DNA of 64,000 nucleotides from Neisseria sp. Marseille-Q6792 (GTDB taxonomy: Bacteria; Pseudomonadota; Gammaproteobacteria; Burkholderiales; Neisseriaceae). Shown piece after piece: positions 47,050-55,695 of the stretch. A program made the translations under genes and the position numbers. The stretch lies in contig NZ_OW969598.1 of assembly GCF_943181435.1 (NCBI RefSeq), positions 1,240,001-1,304,000 on the forward strand. Direction: 5' to 3'. The notes beneath the pieces are model-generated. The model was not told where the DNA came from. It ran no database searches and worked only from the letters and a program-made list of their open reading frames with translations. Each line of letters starts with the position of its first letter. Positions within the stretch are counted from its first letter, which is position 1.

Positions 47050-47553
47050 ATGTCAGACCCTAATTTGATTGACCCAGAAGTTTTCGCCGCCGAAGGGCAG
47101 AACCTGCAAGGCAGCTTCCTGCTCGAAGAATTGGATGAACGCGTCAGTTCGCACGATTATCCGGCCGACAAACAGACACGCGTGTCGTTTACGCTGCAAG
47201 GCGGCCGCGACCGGTTGCAACGCCTGTTTCTCGACTTGAACGTCAAAGCCGATATGCCCCTGGTTTGCCAGCGTTGCATTACGCCCGTACCGTTTCTGCT
47301 CGACGAAACCAGCCGTATCGTCCTGTTTGCCGATGAAGGGGATTTGGACGAAGCCATGCTTGCCGATGAAGAATTGGAAGGCATGCTGCTCGAAAAAGAG
47401 CTTGACGTACAAACCTTGGTCGAAGACCAAATCCTGATGTCGCTCCCCTTCTCCCCTCGACACGAAGACTGCGGCGACAATGGGACACTGGAAGAAGTCA
47501 ATCGGGACAAACCCAACCCCTTTGCTGTTTTAGCAGGTTTGAAAAGCAGTTAA
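47050..47553 (+). CDS. yceD: YceD/DUF177 family protein
   Basis: This 167-residue protein carries LPLVCQRCITPVPFLLDETS-like CxxC residues (about 79-82) and the C-terminal DxxLPFSPRHEDC pattern of DUF177. The family is cotranscribed with rpmF across bacteria and is linked to 23S rRNA maturation or L32. The ATG at 47050 follows a weak ribosome site close to the inferred promoter. rpmF starts 33 bp downstream. Confidence 0.9.
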   Translation: MSDPNLIDPEVFAAEGQNLQGSFLLEELDERVSSHDYPADKQTRVSFTLQGGRDRLQRLFLDLNVKADMPLVCQRCITPVPFLLDETSRIVLFADEGDLDEAMLADEELEGMLLEKELDVQTLVEDQILMSLPFSPRHEDCGDNGTLEEVNRDKPNPFAVLAGLKSS

Positions 47554-47586
47554 TTAGGACACAGTTTATTTATCTAGGAGCTTGAA

Positions 47587-47766
47587 ATGGCCGTTCAACA
47601 AAACAAAAAATCCCCTTCCAAACGCGGTATGCACCGTTCTCACGACGCACTGACCGCGCCCGCACTGTCTGTCGACAGCACAACCGGCGAAGTACACCGC
47701 CCGCACCACATCTCCCCCAACGGTATGTACCGCGGCCGCAAAGTGGTCAAAGCCAAAGGCGAATAA
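47587..47766 (+). CDS. rpmF: 50S ribosomal protein L32
   Basis: This 59-residue protein begins [20 protein letters not shown] and ends [11 protein letters not shown], the canonical L32 form without zinc cysteines. TAGGAGC lies upstream. It belongs to the yceD-rpmF-plsX-fab cluster, though a phosphoribosyltransferase gene follows before plsX. Confidence 0.98.
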
Positions 47767-47784
47767 TCCCTATTCGACTGACTG

Positions 47785-47825
47785 AAAAAGCCAGAACATT
47801 GCCATGCAATTACTGGCTTTTTTTG
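47785..47825 (+). terminator. Terminator after rpmF
   Basis: AAAAAGCCAG pairs with CTGGCTTTTT around a 20-base loop, followed by T7. It would partly uncouple rpmF from the genes downstream. Confidence 0.75.
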
Positions 47826-47939
47826 TATTGGATGCAACATCCGTACAAACTTTCGCCATAGGTCAATATACAGGGACAAAGCGTTCCGTATAATATCCCG
47901 TATTTTGAAAACATATCCGAAAGCACCAAGGAAATTCCG

Positions 47940-48467
47940 ATGAAACAGAAAATCTGGTACACCTACGATGACATCCACCGCGTCATCAAAGCATTGGCAG
48001 AAAAAATCCGGAACGCCGGCGTCAAATACGATGCCATGATCGCCATCGGCGGCGGCGGCTTTATTCCGGCACGTATGCTGCGCTGTTTTCTGGAAATTCC
48101 GATTTATGCCGTAACCACCGCCTATTACGACAGCGACAACGAAGGACAAGTTACCGAAGAAGTCAAAAAAGTCCAATGGCTAGACCCCGTCCCCGAAGCC
48201 TTACGGGGTAAAAACGTCCTTGTTGTCGACGAAGTGGACGACAGCCGCGTTACCATGGAATTTTGCCTGACAGAGCTGCTCAAAGAAGACTTCGGCACCA
48301 TCGGCGTCGCCGTACTGCACGAAAAAATCAAAGCCAAAGCAGGTAAAATCCCCGAAGGCATTCCCTATTTCAGCGGCATCACCGTAGACGACTGGTGGAT
48401 TAACTATCCATGGGATGCACTCGATATCGACGAACACAACCGTCTTGCCGAAAGCAGCCGAAGCTGA
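47940..48467 (+). CDS. Purine phosphoribosyltransferase family protein
   Basis: This 175-residue type I phosphoribosyltransferase has the PRPP-binding loop NVLVVDEVDDSRVTMEFCL (about residues 92-110) and the N-terminal AIGGGGFIPARMLRCFL region. It may salvage xanthine, guanine or hypoxanthine; the exact substrate cannot be read. The gene interrupts the usual rpmF-plsX adjacency. The Shine-Dalgarno CAAGGAAA precedes the ATG at 47940. Confidence 0.85.
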   Translation: MKQKIWYTYDDIHRVIKALAEKIRNAGVKYDAMIAIGGGGFIPARMLRCFLEIPIYAVTTAYYDSDNEGQVTEEVKKVQWLDPVPEALRGKNVLVVDEVDDSRVTMEFCLTELLKEDFGTIGVAVLHEKIKAKAGKIPEGIPYFSGITVDDWWINYPWDALDIDEHNRLAESSRS

Positions 48468-48556
48468 CCCTTTCAGACGGCATATTTTCCGAACCGATGC
48501 CGTCTGAAGCCCGCACAATCCCTGCCGCAGACCGAAAACCTACCGGAGAAACCCCT

Positions 48557-49612
48557 ATGATTACATTGGCCGTAGATGCCATGGGCGGCGACCAAGGACT
48601 TGCCGTTACCGTACCCGGCGCAACCGCATTCCTCCAAGCACATCCCGATGTCCGCCTGATTATGACCGGCGACGAAGCACAGCTCCGCCAAGCCCTGAAC
48701 GCGGCAGGCGCGCCGATGGAACTTATTGACATCTGCCATACCACCCAAGTCGTCGGCATGGACGAAGCACCGCAATCCGCCCTGAAAAACAAAAAAGACT
48801 CCTCCATGCGCGTTGCCATCAACCAAGTTAAAGAAGACAAAGCCCAAGCCGCCGTATCCGCAGGCAACACGGGCGCGCTCATGGCGACCGCGCGCTTCGT
48901 CCTCAAAACCATACCCGGCATCGAACGCCCCGCCATCGCCAAATTTCTCCCGTCCGACACCGACCATGTTACCCTTGCACTCGACCTCGGCGCGAACGTC
49001 GACTGCACCCCCGAACAGCTCGCCCAATTTGCCGTTATCGGCAGCGAACTCGTCCATGCACTCCATCCTCAAAAAGGACAGCCGCGCGTCGGGCTGGTCA
49101 ACGTCGGCACAGAAGACATCAAAGGTACGGATACCGTCAAACAAACCTACAAACTGCTGCAAAACAGCAAACTCAACTTTATCGGCAACATCGAAAGCAA
49201 CAGCATCCTCTACGGCGAAGCAGATGTCGTCGTCGCCGACGGCTTTGTCGGCAACGTCATGCTCAAAACCATCGAAGGCGCAGTCAAATTCATGAGCGGA
49301 GCCATCCGCCGCGAATTCCAAAGCAACCTGTTCAACAAACTTGCCGCCGTTGCCGCCCTACCCGCCCTCAAAGGGTTGAAAAACAAACTCGACCCGCGCA
49401 AATTCAACGGGGCCATCCTGCTCGGGCTGCGCGGCATCGTGATTAAAAGCCACGGAGGCACAGACGAAACCGGTTTCCGCTATGCCCTCGAAGAAGCTTA
49501 CCATGAAGCCAAGTCTGCCAGCCTTTCCAAAATCGAACAAGGCGTAGCCGAACAGCTCGCCGCACTCGAAGCTGCCAAAGCCGTCCAAAACGAAATCGCC
49601 GACGACTTGTAA
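48557..49612 (+). CDS. plsX: Phosphate acyltransferase PlsX
   Basis: This 351-residue enzyme makes acyl-phosphate from acyl-ACP at the start of phospholipid synthesis. It has the N-terminal ITLAVDAMGGDQGLAVTV motif and the VADGFVGNVMLKTIEG region with GAILLGLRGIVIKSHGG. The ATG at 48557 has GGAGAAACC upstream; 49 in-frame upstream codons pass through a DUS pair and are discarded. The next gene of the pathway, fabH, lies 1.5 kb away, behind an AT-rich cassette. Confidence 0.96.
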   Translation: MITLAVDAMGGDQGLAVTVPGATAFLQAHPDVRLIMTGDEAQLRQALNAAGAPMELIDICHTTQVVGMDEAPQSALKNKKDSSMRVAINQVKEDKAQAAVSAGNTGALMATARFVLKTIPGIERPAIAKFLPSDTDHVTLALDLGANVDCTPEQLAQFAVIGSELVHALHPQKGQPRVGLVNVGTEDIKGTDTVKQTYKLLQNSKLNFIGNIESNSILYGEADVVVADGFVGNVMLKTIEGAVKFMSGAIRREFQSNLFNKLAAVAALPALKGLKNKLDPRKFNGAILLGLRGIVIKSHGGTDETGFRYALEEAYHEAKSASLSKIEQGVAEQLAALEAAKAVQNEIADDL

Positions 49613-49625
49613 AGAAATATACCCT

Positions 49626-49662
49626 ATGCCGTCTGAAAACCAACCGTTTCAGACGGCATCTG
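49626..49662. terminator. Inverted-DUS terminator after plsX
   Basis: ATGCCGTCTGAAAAC and TTTCAGACGGCATC form a hairpin just after plsX and before the AT-rich cassette. Confidence 0.7.
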
Positions 49663-49750
49663 TCCACCTTACCGGTCAAAACGCCCATCCAGTGCGAAAA
49701 ATATTCAAAACCAAGGAAGATGAAGATTTACCGGAAAATCAATAAAAATC

Positions 49751-50170
49751 ATGAATAATAATAATATTTATAAAATCAAACCGTTACAATTCCCAAAAAA
49801 TAACTGCAGATTTTATTTGGATAAGGTTTATGCTACTGAACAAGATGTGAATATTTCAGCATCCGATTGCAATAAGGAAGTGCACATTGAAATATTTATA
49901 GACTCCGTCATTCATTTCCAACTGACGGATGAATCTTATAAAGTAAAATTTTCAGAATATTTATTCCAAAATAGAGCAAAAAATCATTGGGATAAAAATC
50001 CTACTACACATTATTTTTTTGAAATAATAGATGACAGTTATATGGACTGGTTGAAAAAAGAAAGTTTTGATTTCTTTGAAAAGGAATATTACAAGGCTTA
50101 TGTCTTCTTTTTCAACGATTTTGTCATAGAAGTGATCAGCGCGGTAGAACCTGTATTTTATTCAAAATAA
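49751..50170 (+). CDS. Hypothetical protein in AT-rich cassette (139 aa)
   Basis: This acidic, aromatic-rich 139-residue protein begins MNNNNIYKIKPLQFPKNNCR and has no signal or membrane segment. The composition (many N, K, F, Y, D) and low GC contrast sharply with plsX and fabH on either side, which suggests transfer. I do not recognise the family. Its position with two other small acidic proteins, one of MafI type, makes an immunity-type role plausible but unproven. Confidence 0.65.
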   Translation: MNNNNIYKIKPLQFPKNNCRFYLDKVYATEQDVNISASDCNKEVHIEIFIDSVIHFQLTDESYKVKFSEYLFQNRAKNHWDKNPTTHYFFEIIDDSYMDWLKKESFDFFEKEYYKAYVFFFNDFVIEVISAVEPVFYSK

Positions 50171-50211
50171 CAAAAAGACCTGTCCTAAATATCGCCCGGA
50201 ATATTTGAAAA

Positions 50212-50463
50212 ATGAAGACATTAGAAAAACGGATGAAAGCTCTAGACAAACGGATTATGAAGTTCGGAAAATCCCTTGAAGGCAGGCTTGATGCCCGTCT
50301 GATTGAATCCGCATTGGATTATATTCATCATGCAGAACGTTTGCTGGCTTTTGAAATCCTGTGTACTTATGTTGAAGATTTCGATATCCGGCTGACGGAA
50401 CAAGAATCCCAAGAAATTTCTTTTATTGACAAGGAATTTAGGACAGAAAGTACGTTAGATTAG
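50212..50463 (+). CDS. MafI-like immunity protein (83 aa)
   Basis: This 83-residue helical protein has LDARLIESALDYIHHAERLL and AFEILCTYVEDFDIRLTEQE. The arrangement of NERLLAFEILC-type residues resembles MafI family immunity proteins of Neisseria, which neutralise MafB toxins. No mafA or mafB gene is near, so it would be an orphan. Composition is AT-rich. The assignment rests on pattern memory and needs a profile search. Confidence 0.6.
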   Translation: MKTLEKRMKALDKRIMKFGKSLEGRLDARLIESALDYIHHAERLLAFEILCTYVEDFDIRLTEQESQEISFIDKEFRTESTLD

Positions 50464-50489
50464 CTAATAAAATCAACGGGATGATAAAC

Positions 50490-50906
50490 ATGAAAACATC
50501 AACGGTTGTTTTTGGCGGATTTTTTATTACAGATAATGGAGAACGAATCCAAATCCCCGTTTTGGAAAATCCTGGCATTAGGGAAATCAATCACTTTTTT
50601 TCCGTATCAAATTTTGAGAAAAAAGCCGGCGTCCTTGTTTTCAGAATTATTCCTGAACCCAAATTTGGCAATACCGAATTAACTATCTATTTTGAAGAAG
50701 GATGTTATTTGCCAATGATTCAAACAATTTTAGAAGACGGGGATATTGAAGTCAAAAACCTTAAAACAGAAAATTATAGTGGAAATACAATGGAAATTTG
50801 GGGAGACTTCTACCCTATTGAGCATATCTCTAAAAATATTTCTACAATTCAAAATATAATTTCTGAATTTATGATACAAAAACAAACACCGGCACCAATA
50901 ATTTGA
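50490..50906 (+). CDS. Hypothetical protein in AT-rich cassette (138 aa)
   Basis: This 138-residue protein begins MKTSTVVFGGFFITDNGERI and is rich in beta-type segments (FRIIPEPKFGNTELTIYF). No signal or membrane helix is seen. ATG 50490 is preferred over ATG 50481 because GGGA lies eight bases before it. I do not recognise the family. It is the last of three AT-rich genes between plsX and fabH, before a DUS terminator. Confidence 0.65.
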   Translation: MKTSTVVFGGFFITDNGERIQIPVLENPGIREINHFFSVSNFEKKAGVLVFRIIPEPKFGNTELTIYFEEGCYLPMIQTILEDGDIEVKNLKTENYSGNTMEIWGDFYPIEHISKNISTIQNIISEFMIQKQTPAPII

Positions 50907-50923
50907 TGGAAACCCAACAATCA

Positions 50924-50962
50924 AAATGCCGTCTGAAGCAGGTTTGGTTTTCAGACGGCATT
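50924..50962. terminator. Inverted-DUS terminator after the AT-rich cassette
   Basis: AAAATGCCGTCTGAAGC and TTTTCAGACGGCATTTCC form a hairpin just past the third cassette gene. Confidence 0.75.
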
Positions 50963-51156
50963 TCCTTCGCTTAAAACAGCGTATCGGCAACCCCGCCCTG
51001 CCTGTCCACGGCAATCTGCATCTGAAAACCATCTGTATCCCAAACCACACCCCCCATCCCGATTTCCGTCATTTGCACCCTGCCCGTATTGGGCAATCAT
51101 CGGTTTTTCGCTTACAATAGCCGAATCTGAACCAACTCTCCAAAAAGGCCGTTCCC

Positions 51157-52119
51157 ATGCAGTATGCCAAAATTTCCGGCACGGGCAGCTATCTTCCCGC
51201 CAACCGCGTCAGCAATGACGACCTTGCCCAAAAGGTAGATACCTCTGACGAGTGGATTACCGCGCGTACGGGCATTAAGTTCCGCCATATTGCAGCCGAA
51301 AACGAGAAAACCAGCGACCTTGCAGCCGAAGCGGCGCGGCGCGCGCTGGATGCAGCCGGATTAGACAGCGGCGAAATCGATTTAATTATTGTGGCGACGG
51401 CAACGCCGGATATGCAGTTTCCTTCTACCGCCACCATCGTCCAACAAAAACTGGGGATAGGCAACGGCTGTCCCGCCTTCGACGTGCAGGCGGTGTGCGC
51501 GGGCTTTATGTACGCGCTGACTACGGCAAACGCCTACATTAAAAGCGGCATGGCGAAAAACGCGCTGGTCATCGGCGCGGAAACCTTCAGCCGCATCGTC
51601 GATTGGAACGACCGCACAACCTGCGTATTGTTCGGCGACGGCGCGGGCGCGGTGGTTTTAAGCGCGTCCGACAAACCGGGCATCATCCACGGCAAGCTGA
51701 AGGCAGACGGCAATTATCTGAAACTCTTAAACGTCCCCGGGCAAATCGCCTGCGGCAAAGTTTCCGGTTCGCCGTACATTTCGATGGACGGCCCCGGCGT
51801 GTTCAAGTTTGCCGTCAAAATGCTGTCCAAAATCGCCGATGACGTTATCGAAGAAGCCGGTTATACCGCCGCTCAAATCGACTGGATCGTGCCGCATCAG
51901 GCAAACCGCCGCATTATTGAATCGACCGCGAAACATTTGGGGCTAAGTATGGACAAAGTCATCCTGACCGTCCAAGACCACGGCAACACGTCCGCCGCCT
52001 CGATTCCGCTGGCTTTGGACGCGGGCATCAGCAACGGACAAATCAAACGCGGTCAAAACCTGCTGCTCGAAGGCATCGGCGGCGGTTTCGCGTGGGGCGC
52101 GGTATTGATGGAATATTAA
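51157..52119 (+). CDS. fabH: 3-oxoacyl-ACP synthase III
   Basis: This 320-residue enzyme starts fatty-acid synthesis by joining acetyl-CoA and malonyl-ACP. Catalytic cysteine lies in [17 protein letters not shown] (about residue 113), His in [13 protein letters not shown] (about 247) and Asn in [15 protein letters not shown] (about 277). Complete and of normal length. It belongs to the plsX-fabH-fabD-fabG group, which is scattered here by inserted genes. Confidence 0.97.
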   Translation: MQYAKISGTGSYLPANRVSNDDLAQKVDTSDEWITARTGIKFRHIAAENEKTSDLAAEAARRALDAAGLDSGEIDLIIVATATPDMQFPSTATIVQQKLGIGNGCPAFDVQAVCAGFMYALTTANAYIKSGMAKNALVIGAETFSRIVDWNDRTTCVLFGDGAGAVVLSASDKPGIIHGKLKADGNYLKLLNVPGQIACGKVSGSPYISMDGPGVFKFAVKMLSKIADDVIEEAGYTAAQIDWIVPHQANRRIIESTAKHLGLSMDKVILTVQDHGNTSAASIPLALDAGISNGQIKRGQNLLLEGIGGGFAWGAVLMEY

Positions 52120-52122
52120 CCT

Positions 52123-52158
52123 GATGCCGTCTGAAACAAGTTTTCAGACGGCATTTCC
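52123..52158. terminator. Inverted-DUS terminator after fabH
   Basis: GATGCCGTCTGAAAC and TTTTCAGACGGCATTTCC form a hairpin a few bases past the fabH stop. Confidence 0.75.
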
Positions 52159-52164
52159 CATCCT

Positions 52165-52572
52165 ATGAAGCAACTGTCTTTCCTCAAGCTGACAATATGC
52201 ACAGCCTTTTTATCCGCTGTTTTCATATTATGTCCCCTATTGGGATCGTGTTACGCCATACTGTCTTTTTACACATTTGCACTTTACGGCATAGACAAAC
52301 GGCGTGCCGTACAGGGAAAGTACCGCATTCCCGAATACTGCCTGCTGCTGCCTGCCTTGTTCGGCGGTTGGACGGGCGCATACTTGGGCAGCAGGATATT
52401 CAGGCATAAAACGGCGAAAAAGCGTTTTGTTGTGCTGTTCCGTCTGACTGTTTCAGGTAATGTCCTGGCGACCCTCATCCTGATTTATAGTGGATTAAAT
52501 TTAAACCAGTACGGCGTTGCCTCGCCTTGCCGTACTATTTGTACTGTCTGCGGCTTCGTCGCCTTGTCCTGA
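52165..52572 (+). CDS. DUF1294 membrane protein with a Correia-encoded C-terminus
   Basis: This 135-residue protein has a DUF1294 core: a hydrophobic start, YGIDKRRAVQGKYRIPE, then LFGGWTGAYLGSRIFRHKTA and one more membrane helix. From about residue 107 the sequence [20 protein letters not shown] and on to the stop is translated from the Correia element at 52486-52591. The last 29 residues and the stop codon are thus donated by the repeat, which inserted near the end of the original gene. Function of the family is unknown. Confidence 0.75.
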   Translation: MKQLSFLKLTICTAFLSAVFILCPLLGSCYAILSFYTFALYGIDKRRAVQGKYRIPEYCLLLPALFGGWTGAYLGSRIFRHKTAKKRFVVLFRLTVSGNVLATLILIYSGLNLNQYGVASPCRTICTVCGFVALS

Positions 52573-52591
52573 TTTTTGTTAATCCACTATA
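52486..52591. repeat. Correia repeat enclosed element, short form (106 bp)
   Basis: TATAGTGGATTAAATTTAAA and the inverted TTAATCCACTATA frame the element, in reverse orientation compared with those at 2.7 and 59.7 kb. It lies partly inside the DUF1294 gene and ends 74 bp before fabD. Confidence 0.95.
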
Positions 52592-52665
52592 TTATTTTGT
52601 CCCGCCTGAATTTTTCGTAAAACTCGGGCAGAATACCTGATTATCCAACCAAATAAAGGAATACC

Positions 52666-53592
52666 ATGTCTTTTGCATTCTTCTTCCCCGGACAAGGTTC
52701 TCAAAGCCTCGGCATGATGAACGGCTTTACAGGGCATGCCGTCGTCAAAAACACATTTGACGAAGCATCCGCCATATTGGGTCAAGACTTGTGGACGATG
52801 ATAAACGGCAGCGATGCCGAAATCATCGGACAAACCGTCAATACCCAACCCATCATGCTCGCCGCCGGCGTTGCCGTTTACCGCGCCTATTTGGAAGCGG
52901 GCGGCAAAACGCCTGCCGCCGTTGCCGGACACAGCCTCGGCGAATATACCGCACTTGTCGCCGCCGGCGCATTGGATTTCGCCGACGCCGTCAAACTCGT
53001 GCGCCTGCGCGCCGAATTGATGCAATCCGCCGTACCGCAAGGCGTAGGCGCAATGGCGGCAATTTTGGGTTTGGAAGATGAACAGGTCAGGCAGATTTGC
53101 GCCGAATCCGCACAGGATGAAGTGGTCGAAGCCGTCAACTTCAACTCGCCCGGACAAGTCGTGATTGCAGGCAATGCCGCTGCCGTCGAGCGCGCCATGA
53201 CCGTTGCCAAAGAAGCCGGTGCCAAACGCGCCCTGCCGCTGCCCGTGTCCGTACCTTCCCATTGCAGCCTGATGAAACCTGCCGCCGACAAACTCGCTGA
53301 GGCCCTGAAATCGGTTGTAATCAAGCAGCCGCAAATCCGCGTCATCCACAATGCCGACGTTGCCGCCTACGATGATGCCGACAAAATCAAAGACGCGCTC
53401 GTCCGCCAGCTTTACAGCCCCGTACGCTGGACGGAAACCGTCAACGCCCTCGTTTCAGACGGCATTGCCGAATCCGCCGAATGCGGCCCGGGCAAAGTGT
53501 TGGCAGGTTTGGCAAAACGCATCAACAAGGCCGCCGCGTGCAGCGCGCTGACTGATGCCGGACAGGTTGCCGCCTTTATCGAAGCGCACTGA
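52666..53592 (+). CDS. fabD: Malonyl-CoA-ACP transacylase
   Basis: This 308-residue enzyme loads malonyl groups onto ACP. The active-site serine lies in VAGHSLGEYTALVAAGAL (about residue 92) and the histidine in PVSVPSHCSLMKPAADKL (about 201). The N-terminal FFPGQGSQSLGMM is a family signature. AAAGGAATACC lies before the ATG. It is separated from fabH by the DUF1294 gene and a Correia element. Confidence 0.97.
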   Translation: MSFAFFFPGQGSQSLGMMNGFTGHAVVKNTFDEASAILGQDLWTMINGSDAEIIGQTVNTQPIMLAAGVAVYRAYLEAGGKTPAAVAGHSLGEYTALVAAGALDFADAVKLVRLRAELMQSAVPQGVGAMAAILGLEDEQVRQICAESAQDEVVEAVNFNSPGQVVIAGNAAAVERAMTVAKEAGAKRALPLPVSVPSHCSLMKPAADKLAEALKSVVIKQPQIRVIHNADVAAYDDADKIKDALVRQLYSPVRWTETVNALVSDGIAESAECGPGKVLAGLAKRINKAAACSALTDAGQVAAFIEAH

Positions 53593-53730
53593 CTTCGTTC
53601 CGCAAAAAGCAGCCTGCCCTCTTCAGGCTGCTTTTCACGTCCGAACGGCAAACAGCCGCATATTTGCGCTATAATCCATCCCTACCAAACCACCGACAGC
53701 GGCTGCCGTTGCAGTTCCCGCCCCACCGAC

Positions 53731-55596
53731 ATGATAGAAAAACTGACTTTCGGACTGTTCAAACAAGAAGACGCGCGCAGCTTTATGCGCCTGATGGCGT
53801 ACGTCCGCCCCTACAAAATCCGCATCGTTGCCGCCCTGATTGCCATTTTCGGCGTTGCCGCCACCGAAAGCTACCTCGCCGCCTTCATCGCCCCCCTGAT
53901 TAACCACGGCTTTTCCGCACCCGCAGCGCCGCCCGAGCTGTCTGCCGCCGCCGGCATCATTTCCACCCTGCAAAACTGGCGCGAACAGTTTACCTATATG
54001 GTTTGGGGGACGGAAAACAAAATCTGGACCGTCCCGCTCTTTCTCATCATCCTCGTCGTCATCCGTGGCATCTGCCGCTTTACCAGCACCTATCTGATGA
54101 CTTGGGTCTCCGTGATGACCATCAGCAAAATCCGCAAAGATATGTTTGCCAAAATGCTGACCCTTTCCTCCCGCTACCATCAGGAAACGCCGTCCGGCAC
54201 CGTACTGATGAATATGCTCAACCTGACCGAACAGTCGGTCAGTAACGCCAGCGACATCTTCACCGTCCTCACGCGCGACACGATGATTGTTACCGGCCTA
54301 ACCATCGTCCTGCTTTACCTCAACTGGCAGCTCAGCCTTATCGTCGTCCTGATGTTCCCCCTGCTCTCCCTGCTCTCGCGCTACTACCGCGACCGTCTGA
54401 AGCACGTCATTTCCGACTCGCAAAAAAGCATAGGCACGATGAACAACGTGATTGCCGAAACCCATCAGGGACACCGCGTCGTCAAGCTGTTCAACGGGCA
54501 GGCGCAGGCGGCAAACCGGTTCGACGCGATCAACCGCACCATCGTCCGCCTCAGCAAAAAAATCACGCAGGCAACGGCGGCACATTCCCCGTTCAGCGAA
54601 CTGATTGCCTCGATCGCCCTCGCCGTCGTCATCTTCATCGCCCTGTGGCAAAGCCAAAATGGCTACACCACCATCGGCGAATTTATGGCATTCATCGTCG
54701 CCATGCTGCAAATGTACGCCCCCATCAAAAGCCTTGCCAACATCAGCATCCCTATGCAGACGATGTTCCTCGCCGCCGACGGCGTATGTGCATTTCTCGA
54801 CACCCCGCCCGAACAGGACAAAGGCACGCTCGCGCCGCAGCGTGTCGAAGGGCGCATCAGCTTCCGCAACGTCGATGTCGAATACCGTTCAGACGGCATC
54901 AAAGCCCTCGACAATTTCAATCTCGACATCAGACAAGGCGAACGCGTCGCCCTGGTCGGACGTTCCGGCAGCGGCAAATCCACCGTCGTCAACCTGCTGC
55001 CCCGCTTTGTCGAACCCACCGCCGGCAACATCTGCATAGACGGTATCGACATCGCCGACATCAAACTCGACTGCCTGCGCGCCCAATTCGCTCTCGTCTC
55101 CCAAGACGTATTCCTGTTTGACGACACCCTGTTTGAAAACGTCCGATACAGCCGTCCCGACGCAGGCGAAGCCGAAGTCCTATCCGCCCTCCAAGCCGCC
55201 AACCTGCAAAGCCTGATCGACGCATCCCCGCTCGGACTGCACCAGCCCATCGGATCGAACGGCAGCAACTTATCCGGCGGACAGCGGCAACGCGTCGCCA
55301 TTGCCCGCGCCATTTTGAAAGACGCGCCGATATTATTATTGGACGAAGCCACCAGCGCATTGGACAACGAATCCGAACGCCTCGTCCAACAAGCGCTCGA
55401 ACGCCTGATGGAAAACCGCACCGGCATCATCGTCGCCCACCGCCTGACCACCATCGAAGGGGCCGACCGCATCATCGTAATGGACGACGGCAAAATCATC
55501 GAACAAGGCACACACGAACAACTGATGTCCCAAAACGGCTACTACACGATGTTACGCAATATCTCAAACAAAGATGCCGCCGTCCGGACGGCATAA
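53731..55596 (+). CDS. msbA: Lipid A / LOS flippase MsbA (ABC exporter)
   Basis: This 621-residue half-transporter has an N-terminal six-helix membrane domain (about residues 25-340) and a C-terminal ABC domain. Walker A is GRSGSGKSTVVNLLPR (about 410), the signature LSGGQRQRVAIARAIL (about 518) and Walker B ILLLDEATSALDNESE (about 541). It flips lipid A-core across the inner membrane, upstream of the LOS decorated by the lgt genes at the end of this window. It contains an in-frame DUS near 54890. Confidence 0.95.
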   Translation: MIEKLTFGLFKQEDARSFMRLMAYVRPYKIRIVAALIAIFGVAATESYLAAFIAPLINHGFSAPAAPPELSAAAGIISTLQNWREQFTYMVWGTENKIWTVPLFLIILVVIRGICRFTSTYLMTWVSVMTISKIRKDMFAKMLTLSSRYHQETPSGTVLMNMLNLTEQSVSNASDIFTVLTRDTMIVTGLTIVLLYLNWQLSLIVVLMFPLLSLLSRYYRDRLKHVISDSQKSIGTMNNVIAETHQGHRVVKLFNGQAQAANRFDAINRTIVRLSKKITQATAAHSPFSELIASIALAVVIFIALWQSQNGYTTIGEFMAFIVAMLQMYAPIKSLANISIPMQTMFLAADGVCAFLDTPPEQDKGTLAPQRVEGRISFRNVDVEYRSDGIKALDNFNLDIRQGERVALVGRSGSGKSTVVNLLPRFVEPTAGNICIDGIDIADIKLDCLRAQFALVSQDVFLFDDTLFENVRYSRPDAGEAEVLSALQAANLQSLIDASPLGLHQPIGSNGSNLSGGQRQRVAIARAILKDAPILLLDEATSALDNESERLVQQALERLMENRTGIIVAHRLTTIEGADRIIVMDDGKIIEQGTHEQLMSQNGYYTMLRNISNKDAAVRTA

Positions 55597-55599
55597 ACA

Positions 55600-55651
55600 A
55601 AATGCCGTCTGAAATGGTACAATCGCCCCGACCCCTTCAGACGGCATCATA
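55600..55651. terminator. Spaced inverted-DUS pair between msbA and guaA
   Basis: AAAATGCCGTCTGAAATG and CTTCAGACGGCATCAT are separated by about 21 bases containing TACAATCG. The hairpin could terminate msbA transcription, and the loop holds a -10-like element for guaA. Confidence 0.55.
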
Positions 55652-55695
55652 TCTGCCGACCCATCCGATTATCTTCAATCACCGTAAAACCCATT

